A stretch of 64,000 bases of DNA from Lachnospiraceae bacterium 3-1. Lineage in GTDB: Bacteria > Bacillota > Clostridia > Lachnospirales > Lachnospiraceae. Positions 44,133 through 52,047 of this stretch are shown piece by piece (within the stretch, counting starts at the first letter, position 1; the number at the start of each line of letters is the position of its first letter). Location: positions 21,823 to 85,822 of the forward strand of contig KE159591.1 of assembly GCA_000403255.2 (NCBI GenBank), written 5' to 3'. A program made the translations under genes and the position numbers. The notes below the pieces were generated by a model, which worked only from the letters and a program-made list of their open reading frames with translations, ran no database searches and was not told the origin of the DNA.

Positions 44133-44990
44133 ATGGAACAGAACAGTATTGTTGTAAAAAATGTGACTAAAAAATTTGATGATTTTATGTTAGATCATAT
44201 TTCATTTACAGTTCCTACAGGACGTATTGTGGGTTTCATAGGAGAAAATGGTGCTGGAAAAAGTACAACTATCAATTTAATTTTAGACCAGTTGAAGTTG
44301 GATGCGGGTGAAATAAGAATATTGGGTAAACAAAATCATTCTTATTTGCATAAAGAAAACATTGGTGTTGTTTTTGACGAATGTAAATTCCATTCCGTCT
44401 TAAATGCAAAAGATATTGCCCAAATCCTTTCGGGATCTTATAAAACATGGGATATGAATTTGTTTGAAGAATATATGAAACGCCTTGATGTTCCATTAAA
44501 TAAATCAATAGGGCAACTTTCAAAAGGTATGAAGATGAAATTGTCAATTATTTGTGCACTATCGCATAGACCCCAGATTTTGATTTTAGACGAAGCAACA
44601 ACAGGGTTAGATCCTGTTGTACGAGATGAAATTTTGGACATTTTTTTAGAATTTATTCAAGATGAAGAACACTCTATTTTGTTCTCTACACATATAACCT
44701 CTGACATACAAAAGGTTGCTGACTATGTAATTCTGATTCATAATGGAAAAATTATTTTTGAGGAAAAGAAAGATGACCTCATTTATAATTATGGAATTAT
44801 ACGCTGTAAAAAATCAGAATTTAATACTGTTTCACCAGATGACTATGTATGTTGTCGAGAAACAAATCTTAGCGTGGAATGCTTAATACATGACAAAGTA
44901 GCTGCAAAAAAAAGATACCAAAATCTAATTATTGATAATGCTTCTATTGAGGACATTATGCTGTTCTATATCAAAGGAGGTGTCAAATGA
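44133..44990 (+). CDS. ABC transporter ATP-binding protein
   Basis: A 285-residue ATPase: Walker A GENGAGKSTTINLI, signature LSKGMKMKLSI, Walker B ILILDEATTGLDP, and the switch histidine in LFSTHITSD. It pairs with the permease encoded next. The start at 44133 has GAGAGGTGG upstream; the frame opens at 44118. Exporters of the YtrB/BcrA type often confer tolerance to peptides or antibiotics, but the substrate is not shown by the sequence. Confidence 0.93.
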   Translation: MEQNSIVVKNVTKKFDDFMLDHISFTVPTGRIVGFIGENGAGKSTTINLILDQLKLDAGEIRILGKQNHSYLHKENIGVVFDECKFHSVLNAKDIAQILSGSYKTWDMNLFEEYMKRLDVPLNKSIGQLSKGMKMKLSIICALSHRPQILILDEATTGLDPVVRDEILDIFLEFIQDEEHSILFSTHITSDIQKVADYVILIHNGKIIFEEKKDDLIYNYGIIRCKKSEFNTVSPDDYVCCRETNLSVECLIHDKVAAKKRYQNLIIDNASIEDIMLFYIKGGVK

Positions 44991-45613
44991 AAGGATTGGT
45001 TTTTAAGGATTTATTGCTTATGAAGAAAATGAATAAAAAAGTCATTTTTGTAATGTATTTTTTTGTAATAGCAATTTCATTCTTCGGAGAGAATGAAGTT
45101 TACTCAATTATGTCATCGGCTTTTTTTTCACTTTTTATCGGTATGCACTTAATGATGACCATGACCTATGATGGATTGACTTCATGGAAACAATATGAAT
45201 TAACCTTGCCGCTGAGTAAGTACCAAATCATTTTCAGTAAGTATTTGACTAGCTTGCTTCTTGTTCCGATTAGTATAATGGGTACAGTTATCATTTATAT
45301 CATTCGTTATGTGGTTTATCATAATTTTACACTTAGCCAGTTTGGTTTTTCTATCGCCATTGCAATAGCATTACCTGTTTTATGGTGTTCTATATGTTTA
45401 GCAATAGCACAGTGGTTTGGCTATATGAGTGTTCAGTATGTGAGAATGATTTGCACACTTCTCGTTATCTTTTTCGTAAGTAAAATATCAAAAGATATGA
45501 AATACGTTACTCAAAATTTGGTTAAAAATCCTATGTTGATTGCTATTTTTGTTTTGGGTATAGTAGTTGCATCGTATTTTGTTAGTGTTATAGGATATTC
45601 AAGGAAAAAATAA
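44987..45613 (+). CDS. ABC-2 type permease
   Basis: A 208-residue membrane protein with six helices (for example VIFVMYFFVIAISFFGEN, LLLVPISIMGTVIIYIIRYV, IAIALPVLWCSICLAIAQWF, NPMLIAIFVLGIVVASYFV). Start overlaps the ATPase stop (ATGA). It is of the short ABC-2 kind found with YtrA/B regulators. Function as an export channel is inferred from the pair. Confidence 0.88.
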   Translation: MKGLVFKDLLLMKKMNKKVIFVMYFFVIAISFFGENEVYSIMSSAFFSLFIGMHLMMTMTYDGLTSWKQYELTLPLSKYQIIFSKYLTSLLLVPISIMGTVIIYIIRYVVYHNFTLSQFGFSIAIAIALPVLWCSICLAIAQWFGYMSVQYVRMICTLLVIFFVSKISKDMKYVTQNLVKNPMLIAIFVLGIVVASYFVSVIGYSRKK

Positions 45614-45811
45614 AAAGTAGAGGCGCAAATAAAAGTAAGTGTCGAGTGGGTGCATTTCCCTGTCTACGGAAATAAAACACGCGACAAAATCTGAGAAAAT
45701 GAGCCAGTAAAAAAATTTTCCACTCTTTTGTCGAAGTGCAAAAACGAATGCCTAATCGACATTGAACAATTCCATATAACTGCTATTAAAACGCCAGACG
45801 CACAGCCGCAG

Positions 45812-45856
45812 AGCCGATAATACACAGTTCTTGAATTGTGGTTATCGGCTTTTGTA
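45812..45856 (+). terminator. Terminator of the ABC operon
   Basis: AGCCGATAA (45812-45820) pairs with TTATCGGCT (45842-45850), followed by TTTGTATTTT. Confidence 0.85.
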
Positions 45857-45861
45857 TTTTC

Positions 45862-46094
45862 CTAATCATAGTGATTATCAGCATACAGGCTTTTCTCTTC
45901 AAACTTCTTCTGAAAATATATTTTAAGCAACATGATTCCCACATTGATAAATCCAAATGTCAAAATCAAATTCACTGGCAGATATTCTCTAATTACATCT
46001 CCAAGTACTGCTATCCCCGAAAGACTTCCGATTAAAAACATCTGTGAAATTTTATCCCACATTTTTTTGTATTTCTTTATTATTTCCATAATTA
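45862..46094 (-). pseudogene. C-terminal part of the MobB-like membrane protein, cut by the IS
   Basis: About 77 codons (MEIIKKYKKMWDKISQMFLI onward) with two hydrophobic helices (FLIGSLSGIAVLGDVI and LILTFGFINVGIMLLKIY). If the IS and one copy of its 6-bp target duplication are removed, this frame joins the coiled-coil gene at 47885 in phase, giving GYITVILFVI followed by MEIIKKYKK. So it is the 3' part of that gene rather than an independent one. Confidence 0.75.
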
Positions 46095-47884
46095 GGGTTT
46101 GCTGAACAATCAAAGCCTTCGCTCTATGCAGGAAGTATAAGCAAGCCTATTCCCTTTCTCCTATCAGTTAAAGGTGCAGTTCCTAATATTTCTAAAATTG
46201 CACAGCATAAAACATTACATGTCCTCATGTAATGTTCCATGTTCAGGACAAATATGTCCATTGATATCATATTCTCCGTTGTCTCTTTCAGTTTAGCCAT
46301 GATAAGACCCAGACCAAGTTTTCTTTTTGCATTGCCGAATTTCCCCTCTACGGCATTTCTTTCCCCGCTCTCTTTTAACTCCTGCCGCATTTCTTCCATA
46401 TGGTTTTTGCCGGGTTTGCCCAATTTCGGACCTGACAGCCTGATGCTGTGTTTTTTGCACAGTCCCCTGTTTTTCCTGCTTCTGTATATCTTATCTGCTA
46501 GTATCCGTTCGGGATAGTAGCAGAACCTCTCATGGTATTTTTCCACCACTGCCTCGAATTCATCATGGTCGCCTTCATTATAAGCATCAAAACTGATCCT
46601 GTCCAAAAATGTATATCCCTCCACCACGGATATGGATATCTTTGCGCCAAATTCTGTCGGGGCTTTCGATTTCCCTCTCACGATAGGACGCACCCACGGC
46701 TGGGACAGGCTCACGATCCTGTCATCCACACTGTGGACCTTATTCTCAAGCATGTATCTTTGCTGCCTCTCGAATCTTTGTATTGTCAGCAGCCGTTCTG
46801 CTTCTATCCCGTGCAGCATGCCGGCTCCGTAGAGTTCCACATATTTCCCGATATATCCAAGGTTGCGGCGGATGCAGTTCAGCTGGCACCTCAATTCTGC
46901 CCGTATCTTTTTTGCGGACTTTCTTCTCCGTTTGTTTAAGTTCAGGAATCTCCGCCTTGCCGTTTTCCGATATGTGCGCGGCTTGTTCCCGTTCCCATCG
47001 GCCGCCCCGCATTCCTCCCAATAATGATCCAGTATGGTCTCCGTCCATTTCCTTGCCTTGTCGCACAATTCCAAATCCGTGGGATACGCAATATCTGCCG
47101 GGGCACAGCTTGCATCTATGATTAGGGTGCCTTTGTTTGAGGTCTCGCTGCCATCAGGATTCCCTCCATCTGACGGCATGCCTGCACCGCCGCCCGGCGG
47201 CGTTCTGTCATCGTCATCATCCGAAGGCTCTTCCTCCACCAGAAACATTTTTTCAGATATCTCGTCCATCATTTCTTTCGTGAACCTTTTCCTAAAAGTT
47301 ACCAGGAGGCTGGGGTCAAACGGTTTTTCTGTTGTGAATTCTTTGAAGCCGATGAAATACTGCATATATGGGTTCTCGCTGATCTGTTCCACCAGCTCCC
47401 TGTCCGTCAGGGAGAGTTTTCTCTGGATGTACAGCGATCCAAAGGCAAGATCGGAAGGCAGCGCCTCGTTCCCTGTCTCCTGGTTGTCAAAATTCTTTTC
47501 ATAGACCTCGTCGATGACCTTCCAGTCGATGGAATTTCTCAAAATTACCCAGCGGTTATTTTTATCTAAATGCCCTCCAAACGGGAGGATGAAGTCATAA
47601 ATGTCTAACTGGCTATAATCCGGCTTCCGATACATAAAACTTCCTCCAAAATGCAAAGTTTTTGAATTGATCTTGTATAAAACCCTGCATTTATTGTACC
47701 ATGTTTTAAAACTTTTTTGCAGCTAAAAAGATATATTTTACGCTCTGATTCCTCAATTATTTTTCATTATAAAGGCTGTGCAAACCCAATATTTATAGGA
47801 TATAAGAAGCATCTAAATGCCTATAAAAATAATCGGGACAAAGCACTAAAATTTTATAAAAATTAGCAATTGTTCAGCATGTCC
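46095..47884 (-). mobile_element. IS element (IS5/IS1182-like) with TAATTA duplication
   Basis: A 1.79-kb insertion sequence with one transposase gene. The ends are imperfect inverted repeats: GGGTTTGCTGAACAAT (read inward at the left, 46095-46110) and GGACATGCTGAACAAT (right, 47869-47884 complement), 13 of 16 identical. The 6-bp palindromic TAATTA lies on both sides (46089-46094 and 47885-47890) and looks like the target duplication. It sits in the MobB-like gene of IME-B. Confidence 0.85.
46124..47635 (-). CDS. DDE transposase (IS5/IS1182-like)
   Basis: A 503-residue transposase. The N-terminal DUF772-type region has KLSLTDRELVEQISENPYMQYFIGF and FDPSLLVTFRKRF. The catalytic residues appear as DASCAPADIAYPTD (first aspartate), LADKIYRSRKNRGL (second) and ERNAVEGKFGNAKRKLGL (glutamate). 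An acidic/glycine linker (near residue 150) is unusual but common in this group. The ATG at 47635 follows GGAGG. It appears intact, so the IS may be active. Confidence 0.9.
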   Translation of the reverse strand: MYRKPDYSQLDIYDFILPFGGHLDKNNRWVILRNSIDWKVIDEVYEKNFDNQETGNEALPSDLAFGSLYIQRKLSLTDRELVEQISENPYMQYFIGFKEFTTEKPFDPSLLVTFRKRFTKEMMDEISEKMFLVEEEPSDDDDDRTPPGGGAGMPSDGGNPDGSETSNKGTLIIDASCAPADIAYPTDLELCDKARKWTETILDHYWEECGAADGNGNKPRTYRKTARRRFLNLNKRRRKSAKKIRAELRCQLNCIRRNLGYIGKYVELYGAGMLHGIEAERLLTIQRFERQQRYMLENKVHSVDDRIVSLSQPWVRPIVRGKSKAPTEFGAKISISVVEGYTFLDRISFDAYNEGDHDEFEAVVEKYHERFCYYPERILADKIYRSRKNRGLCKKHSIRLSGPKLGKPGKNHMEEMRQELKESGERNAVEGKFGNAKRKLGLGLIMAKLKETTENMISMDIFVLNMEHYMRTCNVLCCAILEILGTAPLTDRRKGIGLLILPA

Positions 47885-48569
47885 TAATTACAAACAGGAT
47901 TACCGTAATGTATCCCATTCCCCAAAAATATTCCGTATCCCTCATTTTTTCGGTTCTGGCTTTTACTTCTTTTTTCGCTTTACGGATTTCCAGCTCTGCC
48001 CGTTTCTTTTCGTTACGGGCCTTTGTTTCTGCCTGTTCCATCTTTTTCTCTGCTTCTTTCTGTTTCTTCTGTGCTTCATCTACTGCTTCAACAGATGATT
48101 TATTCACCTGTATCTGCAGTTTAGAGTTCTGGTTCCGAACGTCTCTTATTTCTTCTTCGAGCTGCTCTTGCTCGCTCCTGCTCTTCAAACCATTCCTGTT
48201 CCTCAGATCGTCGTTGCTCTGCTGAAGCGATTGATTCAGCTTCTGCGTTTCGGACAATTCGATTGTCAGACGCTGAATTTCTACGGTTGATTTCCGAACT
48301 TCTTCTCGCAATCTCTGCCTGTCGGATAAGATCGTCTGTTTCTCTTCTTCCAGTGTCTGTATCTGCTTTTTCTGTGTTCGCATGAACTCTTTCGCTCTCT
48401 CGAAACTCTGTACGAGAATATCCCTCTCCACTTTGAGCTTGATCGGTGATTCCTCTAGCATCTGCAATGGCTGCGTCAAGCTCTCTGTAATAGTTTCTGA
48501 GTTCTTCGTCTGCTCTGCTGTCTCTGTCGAATGCAACTCTGGATTTTTCCCTATTTCCATTAAATTCAT
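47885..48569 (-). pseudogene. N-terminal part of a MobB-like coiled-coil membrane protein
   Basis: About 228 codons from ATG 48569 (RBS AAGGAGGGATTGG). It is a long coiled coil (KLKVERDILVQSFERAKEFM; EEKQTILSDRQRLREEVRKS; KKQKEAEKKMEQAETKARNE) and a membrane segment (GYITVILFVI) that is cut by the IS; read-through into the IS adds three codons. The first 449 bases overlap the 3' part of the relaxase in another frame, as MobB overlaps MobA in several mobilizable plasmids. The remainder is at 45862-46094. MobB-like proteins help the relaxosome dock at the membrane. Confidence 0.75.
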
Positions 48570-49362
48570 TCTCCAATCCCTCCTTACTGATATCCAGATG
48601 AAATGTTTTTGACAGATTGCTGTCTCGCACTTTCTTTCCATCCTGATTCTGAAATGTGATGTGCTTCCGTTTATCTGTCCAGTTTACGTTCCATCCAAAC
48701 TGTTTCATTTTTTCTATAAACTTTTCTTTGCTGATACAATTTTCCAATGCCTTTAATACCGCCATTGCACAGTCCGCTACAAAACTTTCCTTTACCTGTT
48801 GACGGAACAGGTTATATTTATCTTTGCTCCATGCAATGACTTCCCCTTTTTCAATCTGGCTTCCATCAAAGCGCTTTCCTTTCTCGGCAACTGTCAGTCC
48901 ACATTCCTGGCACATCTGGTTGGTAAGCTGTTTCATACGTTCCAGATCTTTTCTGGTATTATGCAGCTTTCTCCCATCTTCATAACTCACTGAATTAGTA
49001 ACCAGATGGCAGTGGATATGATCTTTATCCTTATGCACAGCCACTAAGGTCTGGAATCCACTGAACCAATTTTCTGCAAACTCTTTTCCAAATTCTAATG
49101 CCTGCTCCAGAGTAATCTGCTCGTCCTTATGCCAGGAAATAACGTTGTGAGCATACATTCTCCCAGAATCTTTATCCCACACTTTCTTTTCCTCTAAAAA
49201 TGTTCTGTATACCAGATCATAATTGATCTCGTCATGACAGTACGGGCCTGTTACACAGGTAAATAATTCGTTAGTCTTGTCCTGTCGCAAAACATATTCG
49301 ATGCAGTTTCTCATTGCTCCATGTGTATTTGTCCGCTTATTAATCGTCTTATTAATAGCCAT
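48121..49362 (-). CDS. Relaxase of IME-B (MobP-like)
   Basis: A 413-residue relaxase: candidate nicking tyrosine in CIEYVLRQDKT, motif III HKDKDHIHCHLVTNS near residue 108, and AHNVISWHKDEQITLEQAL. The C-terminal 150 residues are charged and arginine/glutamate rich and overlap the coiled-coil gene in another frame. It is encoded with mobC (overlap 52 bases). It would nick an oriT probably located at 49741-50035. Confidence 0.92.
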   Translation of the reverse strand: MAINKTINKRTNTHGAMRNCIEYVLRQDKTNELFTCVTGPYCHDEINYDLVYRTFLEEKKVWDKDSGRMYAHNVISWHKDEQITLEQALEFGKEFAENWFSGFQTLVAVHKDKDHIHCHLVTNSVSYEDGRKLHNTRKDLERMKQLTNQMCQECGLTVAEKGKRFDGSQIEKGEVIAWSKDKYNLFRQQVKESFVADCAMAVLKALENCISKEKFIEKMKQFGWNVNWTDKRKHITFQNQDGKKVRDSNLSKTFHLDISKEGLENEFNGNREKSRVAFDRDSRADEELRNYYRELDAAIADARGITDQAQSGEGYSRTEFRESERVHANTEKADTDTGRRETDDLIRQAEIARRSSEINRRNSASDNRIVRNAEAESIASAEQRRSEEQEWFEEQERARAARRRNKRRSEPEL

Positions 49363-49691
49363 ATCTTTTCACTCTCCTTCCGGTACTTAAGAATATTTTT
49401 ATTGAGGAAATACAGCGTACTGTCATTTGGAACTTCTCCATCTGTATGCAGCTTTCTTGCAATCTGATTGATATTTGTAGTAGCTCCACGAAGCTGACTG
49501 AGAATATCTGCAAACATCTGGTTCAATCTTTTCAGTTCTTCCACTTCCTCTGTAGAAGCTATCTTCAAATCTGCGATTGCTTTTATTACAACTTCCTGCT
49601 GTGTTCTTCCGGATTCTTTCACTTTGTTTTGAAGCAGATTATATTCCTCGTTATTCATCCGTATGGTTACTGTATGATTTCGTTTTCTCAT
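49311..49691 (-). CDS. mobC: MobC accessory protein of IME-B
   Basis: A 126-residue protein with RKRNHTVTIRMNNEEYNLLQ (ribbon-helix-helix-like) and TTNINQIARKLHTDGEVP, the MobC motif. The ATG at 49691 has GGAAGGAG at a suitable distance; an upstream in-frame ATG (49724) is also possible. It would bind the oriT immediately upstream. Confidence 0.9.
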   Translation of the reverse strand: MRKRNHTVTIRMNNEEYNLLQNKVKESGRTQQEVVIKAIADLKIASTEEVEELKRLNQMFADILSQLRGATTNINQIARKLHTDGEVPNDSTLYFLNKNILKYRKESEKIWLLIRRLISGQIHMEQ

Positions 49692-49740
49692 AGGCTTTTG
49701 TCTCCTTCCTTGCTTCATTTTCATTCTTTATCAACAGACA

Positions 49741-50035
49741 CAGCGTTTCGGCTAAAATTTACAGGGATTCCATAAGGGGCAACGCCCCTTTGGTGGGTGC
49801 AGGGTGAAACCCTAGTCAATCAGTAAGTGTTCCGTAGGAATGTCCGGTGGACATTTCGCAGGGATACTTACGCCATTGACGTGCCGGGGTTCCAAGGGGC
49901 AGAGCCCTCTGGCAAGTTTAGGAACAGCCCAAAGGCTGGCTCCGGTGCAGAGTGGCTTGCCACTTTGCGAAACTTGCCTGTCATCTCCCCACCACTGAAC
50001 CGACACCCACCAAGCCATATTTTCCACCCTACGTT
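49741..50035. other. Candidate origin of transfer of IME-B
   Basis: A hairpin-rich gene-free stretch directly upstream of mobC. AGGGGC/GCCCCT (49775-49780/49784-49789), an AGGGT/ACCCT stem at 49801-49813, TGTCC-GGT-GGACA (49841-49853) inside a longer GTAAGT/ACTTAC arm (about 49823-49870), and GGGGC/GCCCT near 49896-49907. Position and structure match oriT of MobP-type elements. Confidence 0.55.
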
Positions 50036-50457
50036 ATCAGATCAAAATGGAGATGACGATGGTTTTGTGGTGCAGGGACAGACTGTGGAAGAAAGAGAAA
50101 AGCTCCCATTTCGATAGATTTTCTCTTTCTGAAACAGGCTGTTCATGCATCACTCCGATGCAAAGAATCGGACAATCATGTGCCGTATCCGGCACTCTAT
50201 TCTTTTCTTCGCCTTGCTTGTTCAATCCACCCATCTGCCAACGCTTTTCTGTTATATTATCCTGTTATTTCTGTCTTTCTTTTTCTGGATCTCTTTCCAT
50301 TTCTGCTAAAAGACATAAAAATAGCAGTCATAAACATTTCTTCAATTCATAATGTCTGAAATGCCACCACTGCCATTGCCTTTTTCTGCTATTCTGTTTT
50401 TGTAAAGCTATTCCTTACTGTCAGTCTGTTTTCCTGTTACTGCTATTTCATAACCAT
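50036..50457. other. Gap downstream of parR
   Basis: About 420 bases, T/C-rich on the + strand, between the oriT candidate and parR. I see no gene or clear signal. Confidence 0.4.
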
Positions 50458-50910
50458 CTAAAAACTGTCCGCAAAATCCAGTGCTGCATCCATATCAGCT
50501 TCTTTCTTCCAATCCAGATTATCTTCTGTAATCTCACCATCTATTTTCTCCACTGTCAGTGTCCCATTTGTCAGGTTGCTTCCACCCACCGATTCTTTTA
50601 CAAACGGTGCAAGTATTTCCAGCAGGTTCTTCGCCATAGCCATCGGGACGGATTCTTTTACTCCATCCCGGATAGCTGTTTCCACTCTTTCCAAAAACGC
50701 ATCTTCCTTTTCTCTGGTTTCCAGATACGGATCTGCTTCATTCCTGTACTCTCTGGAAAAATAATCGTTTAAAGCAACTACAACTGCTCTGGTGTACGAT
50801 TTATATTTTTCCCTGTCCATCGTCTGCAAATATTCCCATGCCTGCCTGTCCTGTTCATCACAAAGATTCAAACGGATATTTGTGTTGATGATTTTCCGTT
50901 CTTTTCTCAT
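50458..50910 (-). CDS. ParR-like partition DNA-binding protein
   Basis: A 150-residue protein. The first 50 residues (IINTNIRLNLCDEQDRQAWE; SYTRAVVVALNDYF) look like a ribbon-helix-helix domain as in ParR/StbB; the rest is helical and acidic, ending LDFADSF. It overlaps the ParM-like gene by 4 bases. ParR proteins bind a centromere site and cap ParM filaments. Assigned largely through its partner. Confidence 0.7.
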   Translation of the reverse strand: MRKERKIINTNIRLNLCDEQDRQAWEYLQTMDREKYKSYTRAVVVALNDYFSREYRNEADPYLETREKEDAFLERVETAIRDGVKESVPMAMAKNLLEILAPFVKESVGGSNLTNGTLTVEKIDGEITEDNLDWKKEADMDAALDFADSF

Positions 50911-51857
50911 ACAAGCATCCCTACGTTTCTCTGGATTTTCCTTACGGTCATTGCTTCATAGCCTTTCGCTGTGGCACAGATGTCCCGTACAATTGTCACC
51001 CGGCTCTTGTCATATTCTCCAAAATTCTGGATCATACAACCGCCACCGCCGACCACATACAGACGCATCAGTTCTGGATTATATTCCCGTTCTCTCAGCT
51101 TATGGAAAATTTCTTTCGTATAATCTCCGGCAGCTTTACGAATGACTGTCAGATATTTCTCACCAATATCTGCTGTCCCGGTACGGATCACCTGCTCAAT
51201 CACCAGATCGTCCACCACTGTTCCCAGTTCTTTCAGCAGGGATTCCCTTACAGCAAGCACACACTGATGCGTTCCATATTTCTCTGTAAAGCATTTCTTC
51301 TCTAATGGACGGGAATTGTTGATATACATGATGTTCATAGTTCCGTTTCCAATATCCACAAGCATGTTGATTCCTTTGAAATCCTGTAAGCGGTAAAAGG
51401 CTGCTGCAAATCCCTGTGGGTAAATATCAGCGCCTGCAAACTCTACATGATACTCTTTATTGCGGAATATAAAATCCACGCTTTCATTCTGAAGAAGATA
51501 TTTCTGGAAATCTTCTTTCTGTGTAGCTACCCAGGTAAGGGGAAGTCCGGCTGCAATGTGTACCTTTGCCCGATTCATTCCTTTCCCATCAAGTTCTCTT
51601 GCGATAGCCGCCAGTGTCAGCACATAATAGTCCTCGTCCTGCGTTTTCTCTGCACAGAACTCTTTGTGTTCCTCTCCGATCTGGTAATACATACCATTGT
51701 AAACAAGAAGATTATTCTGGAAGATTGGCTCCTTGTCATATCTGGCTACACCGGATGGAAAGCATCTGGTGGCAGTTTTCATGTTTCCATACCCATGATC
51801 AATCCCGATCACCATAACTGTTTCATTATTGTTGTTTTTCATCATTCGCATAATCAT
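50907..51857 (-). CDS. ParM/StbA-like actin-family partition ATPase
   Basis: A 316-residue actin-like protein: phosphate-1 loop VIGIDHGYGNMKTA, connect/phosphate-2 MLVDIGNGTMNIMYI, adenosine loop LYVVGGGGCMIQN. Bacterial proteins of this type form filaments that separate plasmid copies. It is paired with parR. Finding it in an integrative element suggests that the excised form is kept as a plasmid for some time. Several ATGs lie at 51857-51842; the RBS GTGAGG fits the later ones better. Confidence 0.88.
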   Translation of the reverse strand: MIMRMMKNNNNETVMVIGIDHGYGNMKTATRCFPSGVARYDKEPIFQNNLLVYNGMYYQIGEEHKEFCAEKTQDEDYYVLTLAAIARELDGKGMNRAKVHIAAGLPLTWVATQKEDFQKYLLQNESVDFIFRNKEYHVEFAGADIYPQGFAAAFYRLQDFKGINMLVDIGNGTMNIMYINNSRPLEKKCFTEKYGTHQCVLAVRESLLKELGTVVDDLVIEQVIRTGTADIGEKYLTVIRKAAGDYTKEIFHKLREREYNPELMRLYVVGGGGCMIQNFGEYDKSRVTIVRDICATAKGYEAMTVRKIQRNVGMLV

Positions 51858-52047
51858 ACCTCACACTTTCTTAATTTTTATTTTTTTACTTATTCCCAAA
51901 TTCGGGAAAAACCTATATTTGTATCAGCTAAAACGTTGATACAAGAAAAAGGGCAGTCAATGTAAAAAAAGCAAAATTTTATGTACTCTGGCAGCTATCT
52001 TTGTTATTTCTCCTGCTCCGGTAACATTTCTTTTTGCTTATTTTGCC
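51858..52047. promoter_or_regulatory. Palindromes upstream of parM
   Basis: TGTATCA (51920-51926)/TGATACA (51937-51943) and TTCCC (51894-51898)/GGGAA (51905-51909) lie between the helicase stop and parM. They could be operator or centromere sites for ParR, or a terminator/promoter pair. Confidence 0.5.
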
